Shown here piece by piece: positions 15,828 through 24,575 of a stretch of DNA of 53,207 nucleotides. The notes beneath the pieces were generated by a model. The model was not told the DNA's origin. It did no database searches and worked only from the letters and a program-made list of their open reading frames with translations. Source of the stretch: JBBPYR01 sp038199755 (GTDB lineage: Bacteria > Chloroflexota > Ktedonobacteria > Ktedonobacterales > Ktedonobacteraceae); the NCBI GenBank assembly GCA_038199755.1, contig JBBPYR010000020.1, forward strand, positions 1 to 53,207. Reading direction: 5' to 3'. The stretch's first letter is position 1; every line of letters starts with the position of its first letter. A program made the translations under genes and the position numbers.

Positions 15828-18800
15828 ATCTCAGGTTGCACCGTGCCCGCCTCCACACCGATCTCCGCGTAAATGCTCACCGCCTGCTTGAGATGTGCCA
15901 TCGACTCCTCGACGCGACCCATATCATGTAGCAGGTCGGCCAAATTGCTATGGAGTGCTGCCTCGTGGTGGCGATCTCCCAGCGTGTTGCATAGCACGAG
16001 AGCGGCTTCGGCCAGCGTCAAGGCACGCTCTACCCGCCCGCTTGCCTTACATACCAGTGCCAGATTATTCAGTGCCGCCGCCCGTGTGCTCACATCATTC
16101 TGACTCTCCGCCAGACTCAAGCTTTGTTCCAGGTGCTCATACGCGCTTTCAGTCTCGCCTTGGCTACTGGCCAGAATGCCCAGAATATTGTGCGCCTGGG
16201 CCAGCGCACGCGTATCATGCGCAACCTCCGCCACATCCAGAGCGCGTTGCGCGAAATCGAGAGCCTGATCGATGTGGCCGCGATGATAGGCCGCCAGACT
16301 CCAGTCCGCGTAAATCTTCGCCCGCTCATCAGCCTGTCCACTTTGATCGAGCATGTGCAGGGCCGTTTCAAAGTGTTGCTCAGCGGACACCAACTCGCCA
16401 CGACGCATGTAGACCGCACCCATCTTGTGCTCTAGATTGGCTATTTCTGGGGTTGTACACATGCTAATCGCCGTCTCATAACTCTTTAAGGCCGCCCCAT
16501 ACTCGCCCAGAAAGGTGTGCAGATCGCCAATCGCCTCGTGTAGTGCCGCCGTCGCGGGATAACCAAGTGCCAGTGCCAGTCTGAAATGCGCGAGTGCTTC
16601 CGTATGGGCATACAACTGGCGTGCCCGTTCGCCTGCCTGCTGATAGTACTCCGCAGCTGCCGAAGTATTGCCCGCCATCTGATAATGGTAAGCAATCAAG
16701 CCGGGCAACACCGTCACAGAGCGTTGCCCGCGCATCTGCGCAATCAACACCTCAGCTACGCGCCGATGCAGTAAACGTCGTCGCGCTAGGCTCGTCTCTT
16801 CATAGACTAACGTCCGCAACTTCTCATGGCAGAAGTCATACACAGGCGTACTTTGCTGCAACTGTAACGCCCTTGTATTGCTTGCCGCGCCCGTGCTCAC
16901 GCGCATCTCCACCACCAGCCCCTGCTCAATCAACTCCTCAAGGGCTGTAATCGTCTCTTCCTCGCTGCGCCCACTTACTTCTCGCAACGTATCATAATCA
17001 AAGGATCGCCCAATGATAGCCGCTGTACTCAGCAACTGCCCGCTGGCACCGTCAATTGCAGCCAGGCGCGAAGTGAGCAGATCACGTACACCATGGGGCA
17101 AAGCCCAGTTGTCATCTTCAGCAGTTAGCGTCCCTTTTTGCATCGCCAGCAAATACTCAACCAGAAAGAAGGGTAGTCCTTCCGTCTCCTGATAGAGGCG
17201 CGCAATCAAACCCGTTGGTGGCTCGATCATGGCAGGTGCAATTGACTGCACCAACTCCTTGATCGTGCTCTGGCTCAAACGTGACAACGAGATCAGGGTG
17301 AGCCTTCCTGAGCGTTGCGCCTCCGTTACAAGTTGCTGGTGGCGTGGCGAGATAGCCGCAGCCGCCAACTGCACATTGCGCCACGTAAGCAACAAGCAGA
17401 TATGATTTTCATATAGCCTTCTCGCTATATATCCCAGAAAGTCTAATGAGGCATTGTCGGCCCATTGCACATCATCAAAGAAGAGCAGGCTAGCCTCAGC
17501 AACCCCTGCCTTCGCTCCATTACCACAGAGTGCTGCCAGCAACTGGCGCAGTCCCTCAAAAAAGTGGTTTTGCGCTCCGGGACTATCTAAGGGTGGCGTA
17601 GGGGGCAGACCGGGGACTAGCGTGGCGAGTTCTGGCAGTAGGCGTGTTGCCTCGCTTATCCAATGGGGTGCTACCTTTTGCCGCCATTCATGGGTGTGTT
17701 GTTGCCCCAATGCCTCGCGTAAGGCCGCGATGATTGGCCCATAGGCAAGACTCATCTCACCCTCATAACAGCGTGCCACAATCACCGTCGCGCCCCGTGC
17801 ATGGGCGTAGTTCGTTAATTCACCCGCCAAGCGTGTCTTGCCAATGCCCGCCTCGCCTTCCACAATAATCATGCGCCCTTGTTGACTGCTGTCTGTATAC
17901 GCCTGCACAAGCGTATCCCATTCAGCTTGGCGACCCACCAGGGGATACGAGGTATAGCCAAGCATCGTAGAGGGTGTGCTATTGAAACTATCGTCCTCTA
18001 CTTCTGGCATAGTAGAAGCGAGCTGGGAACTAGCCGTCGCAGCCATCACCGTCGCAAGGCTGGGCGTTGGTGCTGGCATTACCTGATTCGCCTTGATATC
18101 CTTATACAGTTGCGTTGTTGCCTCTAAAGGAGCTACCCCCAACTCTTCTTCCAACGTTTGTGCGCATTCCTGGTATTGGTGCAAGGCGGCAGTGCGCTGA
18201 CCAGACCACGCAAACAATTGCATGAGCGCACGATGTGCAGGTTCGTGCAGACGGTCAAGCGAGAGCCAACGCCGCCCATAACTAATTGCCGCCTCAAAAT
18301 TTGCGGTCGCGCTCAAACAATACACCAAGCGTTCCAGCATACTGGCCAACTCACGTCGCAGCGTGTCGGCTTGAAAGAACTGCCAATCGTCAAAATTAGA
18401 GCTATCATTCAGATTAAAGCCCGCCATGAAGTCGCCTGCATAGAGCACCGCCGCCTTCGCCAAGGGCTCCAAGCAACTCTGACAGCTTTCCGTGGCTGCG
18501 TGCTGATGGCTGCGACAGTTCGCAATATAGTTATGAAATTCATCTACATCGACCCACAGGCCAGAGCGGTAATCCAGCCCAATGGTTTCGCGATCAATAT
18601 CTAAACACTGGCCCGCTAGAGCTTTATTGAGAGCCGAAAGGGTGCGGCGTAACGTTGCGCGAGCATGCGGCTGGTCATAATCTGGCCACAGCAGTGCTGC
18701 CAACGCGTCCCGGCTGTGGCGTTGGCGTGTCACCGCCAAATATGCCAGCAGCGCAACCGCCTTCCTTGTGTCCACGTTGACCGTTACACCTTCACGCTCA

Positions 18801-18841
18801 ATACGCGGCGTGCCAAATAAGAAGAGTTGCAGATGTGCCAA
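15806..18841 (-). CDS. SARP/BTAD-AAA-TPR giant transcriptional regulator
   Basis: A 1011-residue regulator. Residues 1-250 are a winged-helix plus BTAD module (LFLFGTPRIEREG, RATLRRTLSALNKAL, LDRLHEPAHRALMQLFAWSG) with a Cys cluster at 109-123. About 299-560 are an AAA/STAND ATPase with Walker A GEAGIGKT (329-336) and Walker B LLFFDD (452-457). From about 700 to the end are TPR-like repeats (LGILASSQGETESAYEHLEQ). Such proteins integrate ATP state and ligand to activate nearby genes. The start is a TTG at 18841 with AAAGGAA eight bases upstream. It overlaps azlC, suggesting it governs amino acid export and itself. Confidence 0.9.
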   Translation of the reverse strand: MAHLQLFLFGTPRIEREGVTVNVDTRKAVALLAYLAVTRQRHSRDALAALLWPDYDQPHARATLRRTLSALNKALAGQCLDIDRETIGLDYRSGLWVDVDEFHNYIANCRSHQHAATESCQSCLEPLAKAAVLYAGDFMAGFNLNDSSNFDDWQFFQADTLRRELASMLERLVYCLSATANFEAAISYGRRWLSLDRLHEPAHRALMQLFAWSGQRTAALHQYQECAQTLEEELGVAPLEATTQLYKDIKANQVMPAPTPSLATVMAATASSQLASTMPEVEDDSFNSTPSTMLGYTSYPLVGRQAEWDTLVQAYTDSSQQGRMIIVEGEAGIGKTRLAGELTNYAHARGATVIVARCYEGEMSLAYGPIIAALREALGQQHTHEWRQKVAPHWISEATRLLPELATLVPGLPPTPPLDSPGAQNHFFEGLRQLLAALCGNGAKAGVAEASLLFFDDVQWADNASLDFLGYIARRLYENHICLLLTWRNVQLAAAAISPRHQQLVTEAQRSGRLTLISLSRLSQSTIKELVQSIAPAMIEPPTGLIARLYQETEGLPFFLVEYLLAMQKGTLTAEDDNWALPHGVRDLLTSRLAAIDGASGQLLSTAAIIGRSFDYDTLREVSGRSEEETITALEELIEQGLVVEMRVSTGAASNTRALQLQQSTPVYDFCHEKLRTLVYEETSLARRRLLHRRVAEVLIAQMRGQRSVTVLPGLIAYHYQMAGNTSAAAEYYQQAGERARQLYAHTEALAHFRLALALGYPATAALHEAIGDLHTFLGEYGAALKSYETAISMCTTPEIANLEHKMGAVYMRRGELVSAEQHFETALHMLDQSGQADERAKIYADWSLAAYHRGHIDQALDFAQRALDVAEVAHDTRALAQAHNILGILASSQGETESAYEHLEQSLSLAESQNDVSTRAAALNNLALVCKASGRVERALTLAEAALVLCNTLGDRHHEAALHSNLADLLHDMGRVEESMAHLKQAVSIYAEIGVEAGTVQPEIWKLAEW

Positions 18842-18910
18842 TGTATTTCCTTTAAGCTAGCTGAAACTGCCTGTATCCATCCGTATTTCCCCGTAATTAT
18901 CCACCGCAAA

Positions 18911-18939
18911 ATTATAGAACAAATCGCCAAGAAGCGCAA
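18911..18939 (-). promoter_or_regulatory. Candidate promoter of the SARP-like regulator
   Basis: On the minus strand a perfect TATAAT (18911-18916) lies 17 bp from TTGCGC (18934-18939). The -35 box is weak, as expected for a regulated promoter. The leader would be about 65 nt. Confidence 0.45.
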
Positions 18940-19001
18940 CCATTTACATCAATATATTGAACGATTTATAGAAAGCATGAAGATCAAAAGCATGAGCTTA
19001 C

Positions 19002-19038
19002 TTACCAAAAATCAAATCTTATGGTATACTTACGTATA
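19002..19038 (+). promoter_or_regulatory. Promoter and overlapping operator of the toxin-antitoxin pair
   Basis: TTACCA (19002-19007), 17-bp spacer, TATACT (19025-19030). The -10 box lies in an inverted repeat, TATAC-TTAC-GTATA (19025-19038), which could bind the antitoxin for autoregulation. Confidence 0.55.
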
Positions 19039-19068
19039 TGAGAGAGTAGGGAATAAAGGAGTTACGCC

Positions 19069-19290
19069 TTGACGGAGCAGTTACAGCATTTGATTGAAGT
19101 CTTGCAACATTTGCCTGTTGCTGCGCAGGACGCGATTGCGACACGCATTTTAGAAGAGCTTGAAGAGCAAGAGTGGGATGCCATTGTGAGCAAGCCTTCT
19201 GTCCGAGCACGCTTGCGTGAACTTGGCAGACAGGCATTAGAAGAAGACAGGCTAGGAGAGAGCGAAGAGGGTGGTTTTGACTGTTTATGA
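19069..19290 (+). CDS. Putative antitoxin of a RelE/ParE-type module
   Basis: A 73-residue acidic, helical protein (LQHLPVAAQDAIATRILEEL, ending ESEEGGFDCL). It starts at TTG 19069 with AAAGGAG seven bases upstream. It overlaps the toxin gene by 4 bp (ATGA), the standard antitoxin-first arrangement. I see no clear ribbon-helix-helix or HTH; it resembles the small antitoxins paired with YafQ/RelE-like proteins. DNA binding is assumed from gene order. Confidence 0.7.
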   Translation: MTEQLQHLIEVLQHLPVAAQDAIATRILEELEEQEWDAIVSKPSVRARLRELGRQALEEDRLGESEEGGFDCL

Positions 19291-19544
19291 AAAGTAGACG
19301 CACGAAGCAATTTCATAAACTTTTCGCTCGACTTCCCTTACAAATACAACAGGATGCTGTCGAAGCCTATCAACGTTTCCGCATTGATCCCTATCACCCA
19401 TCCCTTCAATTCAAACAAATTGATCCAAAAGACCCCGTTTATTCTGTTCGTATTGGCAGAAATTATCGTGCTGTAGGCTGGTATGAAGACGGTACTATCC
19501 GCTGGTATTGGATAGGAAGTCACGAAGACTATAATAACCTCTAA
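19287..19544 (+). CDS. RelE/ParE-superfamily toxin
   Basis: An 85-residue basic protein. FHKLFARLPLQIQQDAVEAYQ gives the N-terminal helices; YSVRIGRNYRAVGWYEDGTI and WYWIGSHEDYNNL give the beta-sheet and C-terminal motif of the RelE/HigB/ParE fold. RNase-type members cut mRNA on the ribosome, while ParE members poison gyrase. The C-terminal H-EDY pattern favours the former group. It is directly coupled to the antitoxin gene and followed by a terminator. Confidence 0.82.
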   Translation: MKSRRTKQFHKLFARLPLQIQQDAVEAYQRFRIDPYHPSLQFKQIDPKDPVYSVRIGRNYRAVGWYEDGTIRWYWIGSHEDYNNL

Positions 19545-19549
19545 CGGAC

Positions 19550-19582
19550 AGGGGAGTTCACACTATCAGTGCAAACTCCCCT
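19550..19582. terminator. Terminator between the toxin gene and pepA
   Basis: GGGGAGTT (19551-19558) pairs with AACTCCCC (19574-19581); an inner CAC/GTG pairing shortens the loop, and TTTCCCC follows. It serves the convergent toxin and pepA genes. Confidence 0.65.
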
Positions 19583-19594
19583 TTCCCCAAACTA

Positions 19595-21100
19595 CTATTT
19601 CGCTAACCTGAATGCCAACTCTGCTAGCATGCGAACGCCCACCCCTGTCGCGCCCTTCTCTTGATAAGACTTTTTGCTATCAACGTAGCTGGTGCCAGCG
19701 ATGTCGAGGTGCGCCCATTGCGCGTTGCCGACAAAATGCTCCAGGATTTTTGCCGCTGAGACCGCACCGGCCTCGCGTCCACCCGTCTGCTTGATATCCG
19801 CGATGTCGCTCTTAATACGCTCACCGTATTCTTCGTCCAATGGCATCGGCCAATATTTCTCACCAGCGGCGCGGCCAGCCGCAATAATGTTCTCGCTGAG
19901 TTGTTCATCATTGCAGAAGAAGCCAGTCATCGTACTACCGAGCGCAACCACCATCGCCCCCGTCAGAGTTGCCAGGTCAATAATTGGCGAAAGGCCCTCT
20001 TGTGTGGCATAGGAAAGGGCGTCGGCCAAAATGAGGCGTCCTTCCGCGTCAGTGTTGACAATCTCAATCGTCTTGCCATTCATGATGCGCAGAATATCCC
20101 CCGGACGAAACGCTGTGCCACTGGGCATATTCTCGCACGTTGGCACCAGTCCCGTGACGTTGATATCAGGTTTGAGGGCGGCAATAGCCTGCATTGCCCC
20201 AATCACCGCTGCGGCCCCACCCATGTCACCCTTCATTTCATCCATGCCCGCGGCAGGCTTGATCGAGATACCGCCAGTATCAAAGGTGATGCCTTTTCCT
20301 ACCAATGCCATCCCCTTGTCGTTCGGGTTGCCGCCACGGTAACGCAGCACCACAAACTGCGGTGGTTGCGCACTCCCCTGTGAGACACCCAGCAAACCAC
20401 CCATGCGCAACTCTTCAATTTTGGCTTGATCGAAAACCTCATATGCCAGCCCGAACTGCTTCGCCATAGCAACGGCACGATTTGCTAACTCGCTGGGCGT
20501 CAACACGTTTGGTGGCTCATTCACAAGGTCACGTGCAAAGTTAGTCGCATCGGCCATCGCTTGCCCGCGCGCTACCGCCTGTTGCAGCATGCCGGAATCG
20601 GGTGACTCAGAGACGAGCAACAGGGTCGTGCTCTGCTTACCGTTGCCTTGTTGCTCTTCATGCTGATACTTTTTGAAGGTATAACATCCCAGTTCCGCGC
20701 CCTCGACCTGTGCCTGCACCACCGCAGCCTCATCAAAACTACTGCTCTTCCAATTGAGCGCAAGTGCTATCTGGTGTGCTCCTGTGCTCTGGGCATGACG
20801 TGTGGCAATCGCGCTGGCCCTACGGATAGACTGGGGTGTCACTTTCTCTTGTTTGCCTAAGCCCACCACCAGGACTCGCTTTGCCATCATCTGTTTCATG
20901 GGATGCAGTGTCAGCAATTCGCCTGCTCTACCCGTGAACTCGCCATCGGTACCACGCTCACTGATAAGCCCATTAAGCAAATCATCAATGACATAAGCTG
21001 TTGCTGATAGCGCAAGACCGCGCTCTTGCTGTGCCGCTACCACGATTAGCACGTCGCATTCCACACTTTGCACCGTTCGCGTAACAATCTGTATATTCAT
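19595..21100 (-). CDS. pepA: Leucyl aminopeptidase (cytosol aminopeptidase, M17)
   Basis: A 501-residue peptidase that removes N-terminal residues from peptides and uses two metal ions. The C-terminal catalytic domain has VGKGITFDTGGISIKPAAGM (metal-binding Lys and Asp), DMGGAAAVIGAM, and the family signature NTDAEGRLILADAL. The N-terminal domain (residues 1-170) is the usual variable part. Normal length. It lies 154 bp downstream of the receiver gene, with a palindromic repeat between, so it is probably transcribed independently. Confidence 0.95.
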   Translation of the reverse strand: MNIQIVTRTVQSVECDVLIVVAAQQERGLALSATAYVIDDLLNGLISERGTDGEFTGRAGELLTLHPMKQMMAKRVLVVGLGKQEKVTPQSIRRASAIATRHAQSTGAHQIALALNWKSSSFDEAAVVQAQVEGAELGCYTFKKYQHEEQQGNGKQSTTLLLVSESPDSGMLQQAVARGQAMADATNFARDLVNEPPNVLTPSELANRAVAMAKQFGLAYEVFDQAKIEELRMGGLLGVSQGSAQPPQFVVLRYRGGNPNDKGMALVGKGITFDTGGISIKPAAGMDEMKGDMGGAAAVIGAMQAIAALKPDINVTGLVPTCENMPSGTAFRPGDILRIMNGKTIEIVNTDAEGRLILADALSYATQEGLSPIIDLATLTGAMVVALGSTMTGFFCNDEQLSENIIAAGRAAGEKYWPMPLDEEYGERIKSDIADIKQTGGREAGAVSAAKILEHFVGNAQWAHLDIAGTSYVDSKKSYQEKGATGVGVRMLAELAFRLAK

Positions 21101-21132
21101 ATCTTGCTCTACTTCCTTTTTGCAAATGGGTA

Positions 21133-21207
21133 GTAGGGATGTTCTCTGCAGGTAGCCAGTTCCTACTCAAAAGAAACGTTATGGATGCCCATAAAGGGCA
21201 TCCCTAC
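21133..21207. repeat. 75-bp GTAGGGATG element with 9-bp terminal inverted repeats
   Basis: GTAGGGATG at 21133-21141 and CATCCCTAC at 21199-21207 form the ends. An inner hairpin GGATGCCC-ATAAA-GGGCATCC lies at 21183-21203. Same family as 7759 and 43303. Confidence 0.7.
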
Positions 21208-21253
21208 TGTATAGTCGAATGTATCTATTATGATGCTTGAGGTCAAGCTTGCT

Positions 21254-21649
21254 TTAGCGTTGTGGAAGCAGCCGATCGACAACCTCTAGCAATTGACGTG
21301 GCTTGAAGGGCTTTGTCAGATATTCTGTGCAACCAATCTTCTTGGCCGCCTCGCCCTCATCATTCAAGGCAAACGCGGTGACCGCGACAATGGGAACCGT
21401 TTTCATACCGGGGCGTGCGCGAATTAATTGGGTCGTGCGATACCCGTCGAGAACGGGCATGGAGAGGTCTGTCAGTATCAGGTCCACGTGCTCATGATCG
21501 AGCAGGTCAAGTGCCTCATATCCGTTCGTCGCAGAAAGGCAGCGATAGCCACGTGTCGATAGGACACGTTCAATTAAAATACGGTTGGATACCTCGTTCT
21601 CAACCACGAGAATCGTGATTGGCCGAACCGGGGATGATGGTGTGTTCAT
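21254..21649 (-). CDS. Single-domain response regulator (receiver)
   Basis: A 131-residue CheY-like protein without an output domain. The phospho-acceptor is D61 in LILTDLSMPVLDG; T91 and K113 (YLTKPFKP) complete the switch. The acidic pocket reads VVENE. It lies 47 bp downstream of the hybrid-less histidine kinase on the same strand, so they are very likely cognate. With no DNA-binding domain, the output must be by protein contact or phosphorelay. Confidence 0.9.
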   Translation of the reverse strand: MNTPSSPVRPITILVVENEVSNRILIERVLSTRGYRCLSATNGYEALDLLDHEHVDLILTDLSMPVLDGYRTTQLIRARPGMKTVPIVAVTAFALNDEGEAAKKIGCTEYLTKPFKPRQLLEVVDRLLPQR

Positions 21650-21696
21650 AAAATCCTCTCTCTGTGGGATTGCCCCTACTGCGGTATTGTACCTGC

Positions 21697-23589
21697 CTAC
21701 TGCTTGCCGTAGCTGTAGAGGCGACCCTTTGACGGCGTGGCGGTTGGCAAGCTGAAGGAAAAGGTAGAACCTTGTCCCACGACGCTTTCAACCGCAACTT
21801 CGCCACCTTGCAATTCAATAAGCTTCTTAGCAATAGTCAGACCAAGACCGGTGCCGCCAAAACGCCGCGTTGTGCTCCCGTCAGCTTGGCGAAATGCTTC
21901 AAAAATATACCCTAGTGCCGCCGGAGAAATGCCTATCCCACTATCTTGCACTGAGACGCGAACCATATCTCCTCGCTTGAGTACCATACATTCAATCGTG
22001 ACGCCGCCTTTTTCCGTGAATTTGATCGCGTTCGACACGAGATTAATAACGATTTGACGAATGCGCGAGCCATCTGCCATGACCATTGGTAAGCTCGGCT
22101 CTGCGTTTAGCGAAAGCTGCAACTCTTTAGCGTCTGCTAATGGCTTCAGTTGCGCGATTACGTCTTTCAAACTCTGATTGAGGTCTAGCGGCTCTAAATG
22201 GACTTCAATACGGTCTGCCTCAATTTTCGAGAGATCGAGCATTTCATCAACGAGGTGCGAAAGGTCTTCAGCGCGATCAACCATAAACTGAACGTCTTTT
22301 TCCTGCTCCACCAAGAGTTCGCCATCCATACCATCTAATATCAGTCCACCATAGCTGATAATGCTGTGTAGGGGCGTGCGTAACTCATGGGTCACGTTCG
22401 CGAGAAACTGCGATTTGAGTTGGTTGGCACGCTCAAGGGCCGCGTTCTTGTCTGAAACCTCGGCGAAGAGCATGGCATTTTGAATGGACATCGAGGCTTG
22501 AATGGCCGCGGTACTCAAGAGAAAGGTATCACGACTGCTCACCTGATAGGGCAGGTCATTATACAGCATGAATGCGCCAATTGGCCGATCTTGTAGCATC
22601 AGTGGAACCGCAATGACTGAACGATAGCCTGCATTATGGGCAAGTCGCGCCCATGTCTCGTTGCGTTCGCGAAAGATGATTTCAATATCTTCCCCGTTGG
22701 CAATCTTTTGTCTCTGCATAACCATACGGGCTAGAATCATGTCCAGGTCGCGTAATGCTGGCCGAGGAATGCGTGGCCGACGAATGCCATAGGGAGTTGA
22801 CTCATTCCCTTCGGACGGGCGAACTGCTGCCCGTTTCCCGCTATTCACAGGTGTCTGCACCCCTGGCAACGCCGTCATTTTTGTCGTGACCGCCATCGTG
22901 ATATCTGCATCAGGATCAGCATGGACCGTCACCTCACCGCGCCGTGCTTGTATATTGAGGGAAGTGATTGGTAATTGTGTCGTTGGCCCGACTGGTGCAG
23001 ACCATTGTGCGACCGCCCACGGAGAAAGCATCTCCCGTCCATAAAGCAGTAAAGTTACGTTTCTCGAACGCATGATATGTCCCAGGCGCGAGACAATTTC
23101 TCCCAATAAGTGCTCAAGATTGATCGTCGAGATAAGCGCATCACTCATGATGAGGATATTGCTCATCTGCTCAGTCATCACTTGGCTTTCCTTGTCCAGA
23201 GACTCCGAGAGTAAGCTGAATGAACGGTTAAGTGTGCTCAATTCATCTGCCCCTGCTGGCAAGGGCTGCACGGCATTATCATTCGCGACCAGCGTATTGA
23301 CACGCGCTTGCAGTTGTTGCAGAGGATACACAAAAAACTTGCGTATAATCACCATCATGAATACGGCACCGAAGGCAAAAATCATGATCCCCAGCCCAAT
23401 GATGAGGAGCGCGAAACGCATGGTATGGTTGCCGAGAGTATGTTGAAGCGCGTCACCTTGCGCGACGTGATTGGCGTAAAACATTAACAACACCCATGAC
23501 GATATCACAAAAAGAAGTAAGCATAATAGGAGTGTTAATGCTACAAATACTATTAGTTTTCCGCCCAGAGATCGTACCTTAAACCGCAT
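21697..23589 (-). CDS. Membrane histidine kinase with HAMP and GAF domains
   Basis: A 630-residue sensor kinase. Membrane helices at about 12-36 and 58-82 leave almost no external loop. A HAMP-like segment runs 85-140. A GAF domain at about 150-375 contains a low-complexity insertion near 243-280. The HisKA H-box has H401 in NVTHELRTPLHS. The GHKL ATPase at 510-625 has LVSNAIKFTEKG, DSGIGIS and FGGTGLGLTIAKKL. The tiny extracellular part implies sensing inside the cell or membrane. The single-domain receiver follows after 47 bp. A hairpin stands 21 bp before the start codon. Confidence 0.93.
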   Translation of the reverse strand: MRFKVRSLGGKLIVFVALTLLLCLLLFVISSWVLLMFYANHVAQGDALQHTLGNHTMRFALLIIGLGIMIFAFGAVFMMVIIRKFFVYPLQQLQARVNTLVANDNAVQPLPAGADELSTLNRSFSLLSESLDKESQVMTEQMSNILIMSDALISTINLEHLLGEIVSRLGHIMRSRNVTLLLYGREMLSPWAVAQWSAPVGPTTQLPITSLNIQARRGEVTVHADPDADITMAVTTKMTALPGVQTPVNSGKRAAVRPSEGNESTPYGIRRPRIPRPALRDLDMILARMVMQRQKIANGEDIEIIFRERNETWARLAHNAGYRSVIAVPLMLQDRPIGAFMLYNDLPYQVSSRDTFLLSTAAIQASMSIQNAMLFAEVSDKNAALERANQLKSQFLANVTHELRTPLHSIISYGGLILDGMDGELLVEQEKDVQFMVDRAEDLSHLVDEMLDLSKIEADRIEVHLEPLDLNQSLKDVIAQLKPLADAKELQLSLNAEPSLPMVMADGSRIRQIVINLVSNAIKFTEKGGVTIECMVLKRGDMVRVSVQDSGIGISPAALGYIFEAFRQADGSTTRRFGGTGLGLTIAKKLIELQGGEVAVESVVGQGSTFSFSLPTATPSKGRLYSYGKQ

Positions 23590-23610
23590 GGCTCTTTCTC
23601 ATTCAAAAGG

Positions 23611-23645
23611 AAGGGGAGGACGGGGTGCCAGCTCGTCCTCCCCTT
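23611..23645 (-). terminator. Hairpin in front of the histidine kinase gene
   Basis: A perfect 12-bp stem (23611-23622 with 23634-23645). Read on the minus strand it ends in CCCCTTCCTTTT, so it could stop transcription from the gene at 23998 or act as an attenuator of the kinase gene. Confidence 0.55.
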
Positions 23646-23726
23646 TCTGCGCGCTCACAAAAAGGTGGCGCAAAACTCTAGGAGGGGCGCGTACATACCT
23701 TCATGGGGAAAAGGTTGCACGGATGT

Positions 23727-23798
23727 TCAGATATATGCTACAAGCAACTTGTCGAGGTGGATAGGCTTGCTCACATACATCCCGCACGTCATCCCAGG
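23727..23798 (-). pseudogene. Remnant of a response-regulator receiver C-terminus
   Basis: On the minus strand the bases read GMTCGMYVSKPIHLDKLLVA before a stop. The pattern GM...YVSKPI.LDKLL is the end of a receiver domain, including its conserved K-P. Nothing receiver-like precedes it, so only about 24 codons survive. The rest of 23646-23997 shows no gene. Confidence 0.55.
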
Positions 23799-23997
23799 CT
23801 TATTTATTATAACGTATAGGCAGGCAAATTGATATCTCTTTTCAATGCAATTTTCTTATTCAGAAGAAAATTGTCAGAAATTCATCAATTTCTGTAGATT
23901 CGCTCTCTTCCGGCTTTCATACGTATCGCCTTAGATACACTCGCTTGCATTCCCCTCGATATGCTTTTATGCTCTTCCCCTCCCATACACTGCCTTG

Positions 23998-24306
23998 TTA
24001 ACTCTCTCCCTTTCTGTCTCCTCTATAATCTACATATCCATGCTGAGAGAGATAGGTTAGGCTTTGCACTACCTCTTGTTCGCCGCGATGGAGTAGTCTC
24101 ATAACATCTTCAATTGTGCGGTGCCCGTCCAGGAGCATCAATACGATGCGCTCTCTCCTGCCGAGTTGCTGCAATACATGCTGCGTCTTGGCCGCTGATC
24201 GCGCCTGAAAAACTGTAGATGCCCTTACACGGGTTATCGCATCCATTGGGGTTATGGCTTTTAGCATCGTAGTGTACTCTGCCATAAGCGTTTGCGTGAC
24301 TGTCAT
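23998..24306 (-). CDS. Small protein with a winged-helix-like C-terminal half
   Basis: About 102 residues. The C-terminal half (RRERIVLMLLDGHRTIEDVMRL, then LSQHGYVDYRGD) has the shape of the short winged-helix regions that follow sensory or GGDEF-type modules in several phyla. The N-terminal half is helical. The ATG at 24306 sits just behind GGAGGAGGAAAG and is chosen over the GTG further upstream. No partner is evident; the anti-sigma gene lies 270 bp upstream on the same strand. Function unknown. Confidence 0.6.
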   Translation of the reverse strand: MTVTQTLMAEYTTMLKAITPMDAITRVRASTVFQARSAAKTQHVLQQLGRRERIVLMLLDGHRTIEDVMRLLHRGEQEVVQSLTYLSQHGYVDYRGDRKGES

Positions 24307-24575
24307 CTTTCCTCCTCCAAACACACGTGCATCCGTTGACTTTGACAGACTTAACAGATTGGATAGATTATTGTAGCTTACATGCTACTCCGTACAGTAT
24401 ACTGGTATTGCTATAAAAACATCGTGAATTTTAGCACTTTTTCTGTAAAAAAAGTGTGAATATTTTTTGTTGTCAATGTTCCACCGTGTTGTATCGCTTT
24501 TCAATATACAGTATACTCTATCTTTTGAGGGCAAGAGGGAATGAGCGGTTTGGGTAGGAAAAAAAGGCCACCTGC

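Noticed and set aside
24393..24515. Two AGTATACT palindromes upstream of the small winged-helix gene
   Set aside because: They may be -10 boxes (TATACT), but no -35 is correctly placed for either, so they are not called as promoters or operators.
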